Made by a program: the position numbers and the translations under genes. A stretch of 64,000 nt of DNA, from assembly GCF_002135335.1 (NCBI RefSeq), contig NZ_NEGC01000001.1, forward strand, positions 620,001 to 684,000. The letters run 5' to 3'. Below are positions 8,802 to 18,521 of the stretch, piece after piece. The DNA is from Acinetobacter sp. ANC 4470. Lineage in GTDB: Bacteria > Pseudomonadota > Gammaproteobacteria > Pseudomonadales > Moraxellaceae. The stretch's first letter is position 1; every line of letters starts with the position of its first letter. The notes under the pieces are model-generated. The model was not told where the DNA came from, ran no database searches, and was given only the letters and a program-made list of their open reading frames with translations.

Positions 8802-9500
8802 ATGGCAAAGTTTTTAAACACCAGTGCGACTAATTTTTTCTTAGAAGAACTCATAAAAAATGCAAAAGAACGCCTTATTTTGATTAGTCCTTACTTAAGA
8901 CTTAATGATCGAATTAAAGAATTACTCGAAGACAAAAATCGTTTGAAAATTGATATTCGTATCATTTACGGTAAAAGCGACTTACATCCTGATGAAATTA
9001 AATGGATGCAAAAACTTGATTATGTCCGTTTAAGTTTTTGTAAAAATTTACATGCAAAATGCTATATCAATGAAGACAGTTGCATTATTTCCAGTCTCAA
9101 CTTATACGAATTCAGCCAAGTAAATAACAATGAAATGGGAGTATTAATTAAAAAAGAGGAGGATTCAGAAGTCTTTAAAGATGCTTATGAAGAAGCTCAA
9201 CGTATTATTCGTATCAGTGATGAAGTCCGAATCTCTTTAGATGAAGTAAAAGCAGAAACTGTTGAGGAAAATTCTAATGAACTTTCTGAAAATGCAAGTA
9301 AATTGACTTCTTCAAAACTTGCAGCTAAATACAAATTAAAAACGGCAGAATTACTTGACCAGTTTGTAAAAAAAGGCTTTTTGGATACAAATGACACAGG
9401 TAAACATTATTTAACAGAACAAGGTAAAGCTGTTGGCGGTGAGTTCAAATCTAACCAATATGGCGGTTATTTCCTTTGGTCAGAAGAAATAGAATTCTAA
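8802..9500 (+). CDS. Phospholipase D-like (single HKD) protein with winged-helix-like C-terminus
   Basis: The 232-residue protein has one PLD-type domain: ELIKNAKERLILISPYLRL (about 11-29), then HAKCYINED and SSLNLYEFS (about 82-104). Together these give one HxK...SxN active site, so it probably works as a dimer. Such domains occur in nucleases and lipid-cleaving enzymes. The C-terminal third is basic and helical and resembles a DNA-binding winged helix (KLAAKYKLKTAELLDQFVKKGFLD). I chose the ATG at 8802, preceded by GGGA, over a GTG at 8775. It stands alone before the converging parE. The function is not established. Confidence 0.72.
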   Translation: MAKFLNTSATNFFLEELIKNAKERLILISPYLRLNDRIKELLEDKNRLKIDIRIIYGKSDLHPDEIKWMQKLDYVRLSFCKNLHAKCYINEDSCIISSLNLYEFSQVNNNEMGVLIKKEEDSEVFKDAYEEAQRIIRISDEVRISLDEVKAETVEENSNELSENASKLTSSKLAAKYKLKTAELLDQFVKKGFLDTNDTGKHYLTEQGKAVGGEFKSNQYGGYFLWSEEIEF

Positions 9501-9501
9501 T

Positions 9502-9527
9502 AAAAAAGCCCTTTTCAGAGCTTTTTT
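9502..9527. terminator. Shared terminator of the PLD-like gene and parE
   Basis: AAAAAAGC and GCTTTTTT flank a short imperfect stem, giving T-runs on both strands between the two converging genes. Confidence 0.75.
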
Positions 9528-9539
9528 ATAATTGATATT

Positions 9540-11420
9540 CTAAACACTCAAATCGGCTAAATTACCTTTTTGTTCCAACCAATGTTTACGATCACCTGCG
9601 CGTTTTTTTGCTAACAACTTATCCAGTAAACTCGAAGTAAAATGCGCATCGTCTAAATCGAGCTGCACCAGACGGCGCGTATCTGGATCTAAAGTGGTTT
9701 CACGAAGCTGACTGGCATTCATTTCACCCAAACCTTTAAAGCGAGTGATTTGCGGAGACTTGGTCTTGGCTTTCTTTAAAGTTGCTTGTAATTCAGCCTC
9801 ATCTAGCGCGTAATGCACATCTTTACCGTCATCTATACGGAATAAAGGCGGCATGGCAACATATAAATGCCCTGCTTCCACCAAGGTCGGAAAATGTTTC
9901 ACAAACAAGGCGCACAATAATGTCGCAATATGTAAACCATCCGAGTCGGCATCGGCAAGAATACAAACTTTGCCATAGCGCAGTTCTGAAAGATCATCAC
10001 TGCCTGGGTCTACACCAATGGCAATCGCAATATTATGTACTTCCTGCGAGGCAAGAACTTCATCAGATGCCACTTCCCAAGTATTTAAAATTTTGCCACG
10101 AATCGGCATAATCGCCTGAAAATTTTTGTCCCGTGCTTGTTTGGCTGAACCACCCGCAGAATCCCCTTCCACAATAAACAGTTCAGATTCTTCCAAGGTA
10201 TGCCCAACACAATCGGATAATTTGCCCGGTAACGTAGGACCAGCAACAATCCTTTTACGCTCTACTTTTTTGGCAGCTTTTAAACGACGGCCAGCCTTCG
10301 CAATCATCAACTCAGCAAGCTGCATCGCAATATCAGAGTTTTGATTCAACCATAGTGCAAAAGCATCTTTGGCAATATTCAGTACTATACCCGATGCTTC
10401 ACGACTGGAAAGACGTTCTTTGGTTTGCCCCGAAAATTGCGGCTCTTGGAATTTTAACGATAGAATATAATTCACTCCATCCCAAACATCTTCCGCAGAC
10501 AATTTTAAATTACGCGGTAACAAATTACGCAGTTCACAAAATTCACGCATCGCATCGGTCACACCTGAACGCAAACCATTCACATGCGTACCGCCTTGTG
10601 CAGTTGGAATCAAATTAACATAGCTTTCCTGAACTTGCTCACCACCTTCAGCATTCCAGCAAATCGCAAATTCAGCACTGGCCCGTTCAGCTTCACCCGT
10701 TGCTACAAATGCAGGATACGGAATAATGTCGCGATCCTGCAATTCATCCATCAAGTAATCAACTAAACCATTTTCAAATTGCCATTCAATTTTTTCATGA
10801 TTAATTTGATCGAAATAAATAATTTGTAAGCCTGCGGCTAACACGGCTTTGGCTTTTAAATTATGTTTTAACGCTTTTAAAGAAAATTTAGGTGAATCAA
10901 AATATTTGGCATCTGGCCAAAAATGAACCGTGGTTCCTGTAGCACGTTTCGGAGCTTTGCCTTCCAGCACTTCAAGCTGCGAAACAGGTTCACCATGCTC
11001 AAATGCCATTTGGTAAAGATTACCATGACGCTGTACTGCAACTTCGACTCGATTTGACAGTGCATTGACCACGGAAATACCCACACCATGTAAACCACCA
11101 GAAAATTGGTAATTATCGGTGCTAAATTTCCCGCCTGCATGGAGCTTAGTCAGAATAATCTCGATCCCACTTTGACCATATTCAGGATGAATATCCACGG
11201 GCATGCCACGACCATTATCTTCTACCGCCAAAGAACCATCTTTATAGACGGTTACGGTAATTTTATTGGCATGTCCTGCAAGTGCCTCATCCACTGCATT
11301 ATCAATTACTTCTTGTGCCAAATGGTTTGGACGAGTGGTATCGGTATACATGCCGGGACGACGACGTACCGGATCTAAACCAGATAAAACTTCAAGTGAT
11401 TGAGCCGTATATTGAGACAC
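9540..11420 (-). CDS. parE: DNA topoisomerase IV subunit B
   Basis: ParE is the ATPase subunit of topoisomerase IV, which separates linked daughter chromosomes together with ParC. All landmarks of the 626-residue protein are present. The GHKL ATP site is EVIDNAVDEALAGH (about 38-51), with GRGMPVDIHP and GGLHGVGISVVNALS. The TOPRIM motifs are EGDSAGGSAKQARD and DADSDGLHIA. Length matches the family. The start is a GTG with an AAGGAAA site. It follows yqiA by 14 bases, the same order as in E. coli. The quinolone-relevant TOPRIM region looks wild type. Confidence 0.97.
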   Translation of the reverse strand: MSQYTAQSLEVLSGLDPVRRRPGMYTDTTRPNHLAQEVIDNAVDEALAGHANKITVTVYKDGSLAVEDNGRGMPVDIHPEYGQSGIEIILTKLHAGGKFSTDNYQFSGGLHGVGISVVNALSNRVEVAVQRHGNLYQMAFEHGEPVSQLEVLEGKAPKRATGTTVHFWPDAKYFDSPKFSLKALKHNLKAKAVLAAGLQIIYFDQINHEKIEWQFENGLVDYLMDELQDRDIIPYPAFVATGEAERASAEFAICWNAEGGEQVQESYVNLIPTAQGGTHVNGLRSGVTDAMREFCELRNLLPRNLKLSAEDVWDGVNYILSLKFQEPQFSGQTKERLSSREASGIVLNIAKDAFALWLNQNSDIAMQLAELMIAKAGRRLKAAKKVERKRIVAGPTLPGKLSDCVGHTLEESELFIVEGDSAGGSAKQARDKNFQAIMPIRGKILNTWEVASDEVLASQEVHNIAIAIGVDPGSDDLSELRYGKVCILADADSDGLHIATLLCALFVKHFPTLVEAGHLYVAMPPLFRIDDGKDVHYALDEAELQATLKKAKTKSPQITRFKGLGEMNASQLRETTLDPDTRRLVQLDLDDAHFTSSLLDKLLAKKRAGDRKHWLEQKGNLADLSV

Positions 11421-11434
11421 GTTGTACTGTTTCC

Positions 11435-12016
11435 TTATTTAATACAATCCGATAAAAACTGTAATGCCATCGGTATTTTGTCTGCGAAATTATCCATTGC
11501 ATGATTGCCATTCGCTTCAGTAATGATCATCGACTGATGTGAGGCGTTGCTATAATAACGTTGTGCTTCACGATAATCCAAAACTTCGTCATCTTGTTGC
11601 AGTAACACTAAAATTTTGTCTGCATCTTGTACAAATGGCAACGCCATCTGCTCAAGTTGATCCAGTTGTGTCTGATCTAAAGTCCATTTGGTATTCACCA
11701 CATAGGGCAACTCACCGCCAAATAAATCATGAAATAATTGCCATGGTCGCATAGCGGGATTAATTAAAACAGCAGGCACGGCATGTTTTGCGACCAACTG
11801 TGTCGCATAAAAACCGCCTAGACTACTCCCCATTAAGACCACTTGGTCTAAACATTCAATCATCTCTGAAACATGTGCCAACACCTGTTTTGGTGGCATA
11901 TTTAAATTAGGCAAATGAACTTGAACATTGCGCTTATTTTGACAAAATGCTTGAATGCATTGCCCTTTAATCGATAAAGCGCTACTTTGAAATCCATGCA
12001 AATATATGATGTTCAT
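11435..12016 (-). CDS. yqiA: YqiA/YcfP-family alpha/beta-fold esterase
   Basis: This 193-residue cytoplasmic hydrolase begins IIYLHGFQSSALSIKG, the usual start of the YqiA family. Its nucleophile elbow is GSSLGG (about residues 83-88). The acid and histidine of the triad are likely in QQDDEVLD and ANGNHAM near the C-terminus. YqiA of E. coli has esterase activity on acyl-CoA and small esters, and its role is uncertain. It lies directly upstream of parE and probably shares its transcript. Confidence 0.87.
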   Translation of the reverse strand: MNIIYLHGFQSSALSIKGQCIQAFCQNKRNVQVHLPNLNMPPKQVLAHVSEMIECLDQVVLMGSSLGGFYATQLVAKHAVPAVLINPAMRPWQLFHDLFGGELPYVVNTKWTLDQTQLDQLEQMALPFVQDADKILVLLQQDDEVLDYREAQRYYSNASHQSMIITEANGNHAMDNFADKIPMALQFLSDCIK

Positions 12017-12261
12017 TGCTTTTTATAATATATCGGTGGGTTTAATTTAAGCCATAAAAAATAAAATACCTATCGCAATTTTATTTTAATGTATATATAA
12101 CAGGAATTGTCAGACAAAAAAATGGAAACTTAAGGTGCATCATCGTTATTGTAAAAACTATTCGAGATGAATCATATTAGATTAAAAGTAAAGAATTTAT
12201 AACGTAAGCTTAAGAAAAAATAAAGTGCCTCAGATGCAGCGCCATAAAAGGATAGGATAAA

Positions 12262-13593
12262 ATGCCAAGCTTAACACCATTGCATGAAACCTATTGTAAA
12301 TGGGATCGTACACCACCAAGCCAAGCCGATGTATTGGAAGGACTTGCTCAATTGGTGACGACTCGTTTAGGAGATGTGGTGCAAGATCTTATACAAGCGA
12401 TTCAACGCGAAATTTTGACCAGCTTATTTGGGATGAGTGAACAACGCTCGCAAAAATTACAAAAAATCCCCTATATTGACAAACTGTACCAGTTTGCCTA
12501 TGACAGCTTACTCAATTATGGTCATTACTTACTTGCACCTAGTTTACGTCAAATTATTGAAAAATATCCCCAATTACATGAAAAACCACTCACACCTGCA
12601 TTGCATGTTTTAATCGGGGCTTTAAACGGGGTGCTGGGTGATTATTTATTAAAATATCAAAACCCACTTGCACTTTCAATGGTGCTTTACGATCACTACG
12701 GTGCGCTTCAGCACGGTGAACTATCTGGTCGTATTGTCATTTTTACCCATGGCTTATGCATGAACCATTTGGACTGGTCAACCCGTCAATACGGCGGTAT
12801 TGGTGAGAAGTTATTGGCTCAGCGTGACCATAACACCATGCTCTATTTAAGCTACAATACTGGACGTCGTATTTCTGCCAATGGTCGTAGCCTTGCCAAT
12901 ACCTTAGAAGATTTGGTTCAGCGTAATCCACTGATTACTAGCATTGATTTAATTGGACATAGTATGGGGGGCTTAGTGTTACGTAGTGCCTTATTTTATG
13001 GCAAACAAAATATACATCAATGGATACACCTAGCTGAAAATCTAGTCTGCTTAGGTTCACCACATCATGGTGCAGTTTTAGAACGTTTTGGGTTTATCTT
13101 ACAGGATCGACTGGGGCACTTTCCCTTTGTAAAAATCATCCGGCATATTGTCAATATTCGCAGTAATGGCATTCTGGATTTACGTTATGGCAGCGTACGT
13201 GATGATGATTGGGAACATAACCCTGCCCGAATTGGCGGTATGGATGATAATCGTAAACCTGCGCCATTACCTTCGCATATCAATACCTTTTTGATTGCAG
13301 GATCGGTGACCGATGAAAATAGGAAAAATCGTCACTTCGGCATGTTAGGTGACTATTTAGTGAGTATTAAAAGTGCTTTGGGAGAACATCCCAATCCACG
13401 TTTTCAATTGAAACTGCCTGAATCGCATAAAGCTATTTTCTATGGTCTCAATCACTTTGAGATTCACTATCACTCAAATGTAGCTGAACAAATTGCGAAA
13501 TGGTTTTATCCACCTCCTAATATGCCAATCAAAGAACAGGTTCATGAATATAGGATGCAGTTAGAAGATTTATCCAGCATCGCACCCACTTAA
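12262..13593 (+). CDS. Alpha/beta hydrolase, lipase-like
   Basis: The 443-residue protein has a long N-terminal helical region (about 1-155) of unknown role, then an alpha/beta-hydrolase domain. FTHGLCMNHLDWS (about 163-175) is the oxyanion region. GHSMGGLVLRSAL (about 233-245) holds the catalytic serine, and LGSPHHGAVLERFG is typical of PGAP1-like lipases. A late histidine in GLNHFEIHYH probably completes the triad. There is no signal peptide, so it is cytoplasmic or membrane-associated. AAGGATAGGA precedes the ATG. It is monocistronic with a strong terminator. The substrate is unknown. Confidence 0.8.
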   Translation: MPSLTPLHETYCKWDRTPPSQADVLEGLAQLVTTRLGDVVQDLIQAIQREILTSLFGMSEQRSQKLQKIPYIDKLYQFAYDSLLNYGHYLLAPSLRQIIEKYPQLHEKPLTPALHVLIGALNGVLGDYLLKYQNPLALSMVLYDHYGALQHGELSGRIVIFTHGLCMNHLDWSTRQYGGIGEKLLAQRDHNTMLYLSYNTGRRISANGRSLANTLEDLVQRNPLITSIDLIGHSMGGLVLRSALFYGKQNIHQWIHLAENLVCLGSPHHGAVLERFGFILQDRLGHFPFVKIIRHIVNIRSNGILDLRYGSVRDDDWEHNPARIGGMDDNRKPAPLPSHINTFLIAGSVTDENRKNRHFGMLGDYLVSIKSALGEHPNPRFQLKLPESHKAIFYGLNHFEIHYHSNVAEQIAKWFYPPPNMPIKEQVHEYRMQLEDLSSIAPT

Positions 13594-13602
13594 ATGAATC
13601 AT

Positions 13603-13631
13603 AAAAAACCACCTTTCGGTGGCTTTTTTTT
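13603..13631. terminator. Bidirectional terminator (hydrolase / dsbB)
   Basis: AAAAAACCACC, a TTTC loop and GGTGGCTTTTTTT form a stem with T-runs on both strands between converging genes. Confidence 0.87.
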
Positions 13632-13641
13632 ATAAAAATTT

Positions 13642-14166
13642 TTACTTCTTCTTCATAGCTTTAGGCTTGGCCGAAGCATAGTTACGCAATAATTGCCACA
13701 AACTAATCAACACCAATACCGCAAAGAATAAGAATGACCAAACAGGCAATGATTGCCCTAAGAAGCTCCAATCAACCAGTGCACATTCACCAGAACCAGT
13801 TAAAACTTGTTGGAAAACCGATCTTAATGGCAAGGTATCTAACCAATAATCTAAACCCGGACCACAGCTTGGCACTTGATCAGGCGGCAAGTTTTGCAGC
13901 CAAACATGACGTGCTGCCACACCTGCTGACCAAAGAATAGAAAGCATGCCTAAAAAGGCATACACGCGTTTCGTAACATTTGAACTCGGATTATGAACAA
14001 AGGCAATAAAAGAAATAAGCCCTAAGCCAATCAATCCAACGCGCTGAAAGACACAGAGTGGACAAGGCTCAAGACCTTGTACATGTTCTAAATACAGCGC
14101 AAAAGCCATACCAATGACACTGGCTAGAAACAAAAAACCACTCACGAAGCGATAACCCCATTGCAT
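13642..14166 (-). CDS. dsbB: Disulfide bond formation protein B
   Basis: DsbB reoxidises DsbA and passes the electrons to ubiquinone in the inner membrane. The 174 residues have four transmembrane segments. The first periplasmic loop carries the quinone-linked pair in EPCPLCVFQR (CxxC, about residues 34-37). The second loop carries the pair that reacts with DsbA, in PSCGPG and GECALVDW. All four essential cysteines are present. It starts 18 bases after gshA and is probably in the same operon, linking glutathione synthesis and disulfide formation. Its partner DsbA is at 49658-50275. Confidence 0.94.
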   Translation of the reverse strand: MQWGYRFVSGFLFLASVIGMAFALYLEHVQGLEPCPLCVFQRVGLIGLGLISFIAFVHNPSSNVTKRVYAFLGMLSILWSAGVAARHVWLQNLPPDQVPSCGPGLDYWLDTLPLRSVFQQVLTGSGECALVDWSFLGQSLPVWSFLFFAVLVLISLWQLLRNYASAKPKAMKKK

Positions 14167-14184
14167 GGCAAACCCTCTTAATTT

Positions 14185-15762
14185 TTATCGATAATCGGCA
14201 AGATATTGCTCAAAACTGAGGCTGCTATCTTGTTCAAGTTGCTGCTGTTGTTGCAATGACTGCACAGCTAAATCATCAAAATACGATAATGTATCTGGGC
14301 TTAATGTGTGCTGCTCATAGCTCATGGCATGTTGTAGTGCCATCACACTACCAAAGCCCCATGTACCGCCATTTTCTAAAGTATCGGCAATCACTTGTGC
14401 AGACAACGTTTCATCTACTTCATCAATACGTTTGAGCATCAACGCCAAGGCGGCTGAATACAGACCTGTGGTATAGGTTGTGTCTAGTAAATCAGCCAAA
14501 GGTTGCATTGCTGTGACTTGCATACAGCTCCATGCTTCAAGAGCATGTTCACCGCTCGCATCAATAATAGATGCATTTGGTGCACGACCACGATTGACGA
14601 CCTCTATTTGATTACGCTCAATTTGTTCTTGTTCTTCATCTAATAAATCAGGGCTATCTTGTAATAAACAATGCAGCGCTAACACTTCCAAGAATGCAGC
14701 TGTGTTTTCATCTATGCCAATCGGACTATACGGATTCACATCTACTGCACGTAGCTCAACGTAGCCGACCCCACGATTTTCAAGCGCTTGCGATGGCGTT
14801 TCACCCGCTTTAGGCACTTGTTTCGGACGGACTAAACTATAGTATTCATTTTCAATTTGCAGCACATGATCATTAATTTGAATCGGCTCACCCTTTTCAT
14901 CCGTTAAACCTAAATGGCTAAACGGTGCATAAGGTGTTTTTACCGCTTGCTGCAAACCGTCTAAATAACCCGACATGGTATTGTAGTGAATACCCAGTTG
15001 TTTCTGCGCTGAATTTTGATAGCCAAAGTTGCCCATGCGCAATGCTGTGGCATAAGGCAGAAATAGCGTGCCTTTGAGTAAAGGCAATAAATGATGCTCG
15101 CGTCCGGTCATAAAACACTGACACACGGAAGGACTAGCACCGACCAAGAACATCACCAAAGGCGTTAAACGAATAAAATTACGAATTAAAGCAAAATAAC
15201 GATGACTACGATAATCCTGCAAACTCAAACTTTTTAAAGCGTCATCACTCTCATGCTGTTGTAGTGCTTCAAAGACTTGATCAGGGAAAGATAAATTATA
15301 ATGCACCCCTGAAATGGTCTGCATACGGCGACCATAACGCACACCTAAACCATGACGATATAAGGTCTTAAAACGTCCAATATTGGATGTTCCGTATTGA
15401 GCCAAACGAATGTTTTCTTCTCTATCATCCAACATGCACGGCATCGACAACGGCCAGAGCTTTTCACCATTTTCTAAATGACGATGTGCAATCGCGTGAA
15501 TATCTGCTAAATAATGTAATGCTTTTTTGATGCTGTCTTGTGGAGGGGTAATAAACTCCATCAAGGCTTCAGAATAGTCAGTGGTAATATGCGGATGTGT
15601 TAAAGCTGACCCGAGTGCTTTTGGATGCAATGCTTGCGATAAAAAACCATTACTTTGCATACGCAGGCTTTCACGTTCAATACCGCGCAACATGCCTTTA
15701 AATAGCGAAGAATCCACCCAAGTCGGTAATATCGCTTGAGAGGTCGATTCGGGTTGACTCAT
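14185..15762 (-). CDS. gshA: Glutamate-cysteine ligase
   Basis: GshA catalyses the ATP-dependent joining of glutamate and cysteine, the first and limiting step of glutathione synthesis. The 525 residues match the proteobacterial type I ligase in length. The family landmarks are present: GIERESLRMQ (about 27-36), DYSEALMEFITPP (about 63-75), GVHYNLSFPD (about 152-161) and VGYVELRAVDVNPYSPIGI (about 333-351). A polar glutamine-rich C-terminal tail follows. The ATG is the first start after a clear divergent spacer. dsbB follows by 18 bases. Confidence 0.95.
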   Translation of the reverse strand: MSQPESTSQAILPTWVDSSLFKGMLRGIERESLRMQSNGFLSQALHPKALGSALTHPHITTDYSEALMEFITPPQDSIKKALHYLADIHAIAHRHLENGEKLWPLSMPCMLDDREENIRLAQYGTSNIGRFKTLYRHGLGVRYGRRMQTISGVHYNLSFPDQVFEALQQHESDDALKSLSLQDYRSHRYFALIRNFIRLTPLVMFLVGASPSVCQCFMTGREHHLLPLLKGTLFLPYATALRMGNFGYQNSAQKQLGIHYNTMSGYLDGLQQAVKTPYAPFSHLGLTDEKGEPIQINDHVLQIENEYYSLVRPKQVPKAGETPSQALENRGVGYVELRAVDVNPYSPIGIDENTAAFLEVLALHCLLQDSPDLLDEEQEQIERNQIEVVNRGRAPNASIIDASGEHALEAWSCMQVTAMQPLADLLDTTYTTGLYSAALALMLKRIDEVDETLSAQVIADTLENGGTWGFGSVMALQHAMSYEQHTLSPDTLSYFDDLAVQSLQQQQQLEQDSSLSFEQYLADYR

Positions 15763-15974
15763 TACAATCTCGCTTATCGGAAGATAACTACTAAAATAAA
15801 ATCATCAGTTTACAGCAGTATAACGTGATTTAAAGCAGTCACATTACACGCTGTACAGTTTTCAAGCAAAATCTCAATTTTATTTCTGGCAAATTTTTAT
15901 CACAAAGTTACTCTACAAGACATCTAAATTTTGTGATTGTATTGAATAATAAATGCTAAAGAATTGTAAATATT

Positions 15975-16514
15975 ATGAATTATTCAGATATTTTGGACTT
16001 TTGGTTTCATCCAGACACTCAACCATACTGGTTTGCAAAAAATGATGATTTTGATGGATTAATTCATCAAAAGTTTCATGACATACATCATCAAGCCACA
16101 CAAGTTGAGCTATGGTCTTGGCGTAAAACCGCTGAAGGTCGCTTAGCTGAAATTATTGTACTCGACCAATTTTCGCGTAATTTATTTCGTGATCAGGCGC
16201 AAGCCTTTGCCCAAGATGCTTTAGCCTTGGCACTTGCCCAAGAAGCCATTGAGTTAAATTTAGATCAGCAATTAAGTCCAGAACAACGTTCTTTTTTATA
16301 TATGCCCTTTATGCACAGTGAATCGAAATTGATCCATGAATTCGGGTTAAAATTGTTTCAACGACTGAGTAACCCCATGAATCTGGATTATGAGAAAAAG
16401 CATAAAATCATTATTGACCGCTTCGGACGCTATCCGCATCGTAACCAAATTTTAGCGCGGACCTCGACTATAGAAGAGCTGGAATTTTTAACTCAACCCA
16501 ACAGTAGTTTTTAA
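15975..16514 (+). CDS. DUF924 family protein
   Basis: This 179-residue soluble protein matches the DUF924 family: DILDFWFHPDTQPYWFAKND at the start, GRLAEIIVLDQFSRNLFRDQ (about 55-74), and PFMHSESKLIHEFGLKLF with the conserved histidine-rich FGRYPHRNQILAR near the C-terminus. The family is all-helical and TPR-like, and no function has been established. A lipoprotein gene starts 52 bases downstream on the same strand. Confidence 0.85.
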   Translation: MNYSDILDFWFHPDTQPYWFAKNDDFDGLIHQKFHDIHHQATQVELWSWRKTAEGRLAEIIVLDQFSRNLFRDQAQAFAQDALALALAQEAIELNLDQQLSPEQRSFLYMPFMHSESKLIHEFGLKLFQRLSNPMNLDYEKKHKIIIDRFGRYPHRNQILARTSTIEELEFLTQPNSSF

Positions 16515-16566
16515 GGATTTATTGTGTCTCCTCCCTTGCACAATAAGTTCAGTATGGAGGTTTAAC

Positions 16567-17121
16567 ATGAAGAAGAATATTATCGGTTTAACCATGGGGC
16601 TCGCCATTGCCCTATCTGGCTGTGCCATGTCGCCTTCAAAACCACTGACTTTCGACCAACTCGGTCAATTCAGTCAGACCCCTTTGAATGCACAATCTTA
16701 TCGCATCAGTTTTCATGCACGTTCCAATATGAGTTTTGGTACAGCGGAAGAAATCACCTTGGTCAAAGCAGCGCAAACCACGCTACAAAATGGCTTCCGC
16801 TATTTCAAAGTGCTAAATGATCCGAGCAATGTCAACCAACCACCACGCAAAGCAGTGGTCTATTCAAACCCAATGCACTATCCATACAGTTATCATCGTC
16901 GTTATCCAGGTTACTGGTCTGATCCATTTTATAATATGCCACAAGTGGTCACAATTGACCCTGTACAAGTTTCCTATACCATTGAATGTTATAAAGATCA
17001 GAAAAAAGCACCGGACGACGCTTTTGATGCTACTTTAATTTTACAATCTTTGGGTCAAAAATACGGACTTAGCCCGACAGGACAAGTCTTAACACCGCAA
17101 ACACCGACAACAACAAAATAA
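16567..17121 (+). CDS. Lipoprotein of the CC0125/CC1285 type
   Basis: The 184-residue product has a lipoprotein signal: MKKNIIGLTMGLAIALSGC, where LSGC is the lipobox and residue 19 the lipidated cysteine. The mature part contains SPSKPLTFDQLGQFSQTPLNAQSYRISF and KAAQTTLQNGFRYFKVL, the pattern of the CC0125-like lipoproteins. A proline-tyrosine-rich stretch (about 95-120) follows. GGAGG ends 8 bases before the ATG at 16567, which decides the start against an upstream in-frame codon at 16522. The function is unknown. Confidence 0.78.
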   Translation: MKKNIIGLTMGLAIALSGCAMSPSKPLTFDQLGQFSQTPLNAQSYRISFHARSNMSFGTAEEITLVKAAQTTLQNGFRYFKVLNDPSNVNQPPRKAVVYSNPMHYPYSYHRRYPGYWSDPFYNMPQVVTIDPVQVSYTIECYKDQKKAPDDAFDATLILQSLGQKYGLSPTGQVLTPQTPTTTK

Positions 17122-17152
17122 TCATGTGCCACACATAAAACAGGAAACTTGC

Positions 17153-18460
17153 ATGACCACAGCGGAAGTAGAAAACACTCAAAGTTTGCACCGCAGTAAA
17201 CGCCTTGCCACCATTGCCTTAGTCATGGCTGTGATCACATGGTTAATCCTGATGGTGGTTGCCAAGTTTCTTCCTGAATATGTGTGGCTGATTCACATTT
17301 TGATGCTCTCTGCTGAAGCAGGAGTCGTGGGTGGCTTAGCAGATTGGTACGCCATTACCGTGTTGTTCCGCAACCCGTTTGGGAAAATGCCCATTCCTAA
17401 ATTTTTACTTGATCACACCGAAATTATTCCACGCAATAAAGCACGTATTGCAGAATCGATGGGTCGCTTTGTGCAAGAAAACTTTTTATCTCCACAAGTG
17501 GTCGAAAGAAGCCTACAAAGTACCGATATCAGCCTTGCTGTGGGGCAATGGTTGGCAAAACCAGAAAATAATAGCCAAGTTACGCAGCTCATTCAGCAAA
17601 CAGTACCAAAGATTTTTGAATTTATCGGACAAGAACAAATTGGACGCTTTATTCAAAACAATAGTGTGCAATGGGTACGTAATACCCAAATCAATACTCT
17701 CGCCAGTGAAATGCTACGTGCTGTTTTAGAAAATGATTTTCATCAAGATGTATTACAACGCGGACTCGACTTAGCTCATGAATGGATGCTTTCGCATCCA
17801 GAAGAAACCCGTGAACTGACCCGCAGATTATTCAAAGAGCTAGGCGTATTGAAATTAGCTAAAGGTGCCAGTTGGATCGGTATTGATGTGCAACAACGTA
17901 CCATTGATTCATTGATAGAACGGGTGGAATCCATGCTGGCCGATGCCCAGCATCCTTGGCGACAACAGATTGAAAAAATGGGCCATCAACTCATGTTGGA
18001 GTTGGCAGATGATGAAAGTAGTGCCAGTTATCGCTTAAATAGCACCAAAGATGCCTTACTCGATAGTCCACAAGTGCTGAATTTTATCAGCGGTGCCGTG
18101 GTGATTTTATGTGATGCGATTAAAACTGACTTACTTAAAGCCGATTCAGGCATTGCACAAAATCTCCGTGTCGCCATTCAACAAGTCGGTGAAAATATTA
18201 TTTCCAATCAAGCAGTGCGTGATCTGCTCAATGAAAAAATGAGTGGCATTGCCATCAATTTAAGTGACCAATATAGTGAAAAAGTCATTCGTTTTATTAG
18301 CGAGCGGATTCATGAATGGGATTCACGAGAAATGATCGACAAAATTGAAAATGAGGTCGGTGGTGACCTGCACATGATCCGTGTCAATGGTGTGGTCGTG
18401 GGTGCATTTATTGGTTTGGTGCTTGGGATTATTCGTGCCTTGGTTGATTTAGTGCTTTAA
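17153..18460 (+). CDS. DUF445 inner-membrane protein
   Basis: The 435-residue protein has two N-terminal hydrophobic segments (about residues 22-70) around AEAGVVGGLADWYAITVLFRNPFGKMPIPK, the signature of the DUF445 family (E. coli YjiN type). A long helical middle follows, and a C-terminal glycine-rich hydrophobic helix closes the protein (VVGAFIGLVLGIIRALV). The role is unknown. I chose the ATG at 17153 with GGAAA upstream; a GTG at 17126 would add nine residues. It lies 31 bases after the lipoprotein gene and may be co-transcribed. Confidence 0.82.
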   Translation: MTTAEVENTQSLHRSKRLATIALVMAVITWLILMVVAKFLPEYVWLIHILMLSAEAGVVGGLADWYAITVLFRNPFGKMPIPKFLLDHTEIIPRNKARIAESMGRFVQENFLSPQVVERSLQSTDISLAVGQWLAKPENNSQVTQLIQQTVPKIFEFIGQEQIGRFIQNNSVQWVRNTQINTLASEMLRAVLENDFHQDVLQRGLDLAHEWMLSHPEETRELTRRLFKELGVLKLAKGASWIGIDVQQRTIDSLIERVESMLADAQHPWRQQIEKMGHQLMLELADDESSASYRLNSTKDALLDSPQVLNFISGAVVILCDAIKTDLLKADSGIAQNLRVAIQQVGENIISNQAVRDLLNEKMSGIAINLSDQYSEKVIRFISERIHEWDSREMIDKIENEVGGDLHMIRVNGVVVGAFIGLVLGIIRALVDLVL

Positions 18461-18521
18461 AATGTGTTGCAGATAAAGAACGTCATCTTCTACCCACACG
18501 CAACCTGCGCTATGAGTTGAT

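Noticed and set aside
9782..11378. Several plus-strand frames of 60-109 codons inside parE
   Set aside because: They are antisense shadows of a conserved gene and lack start signals.
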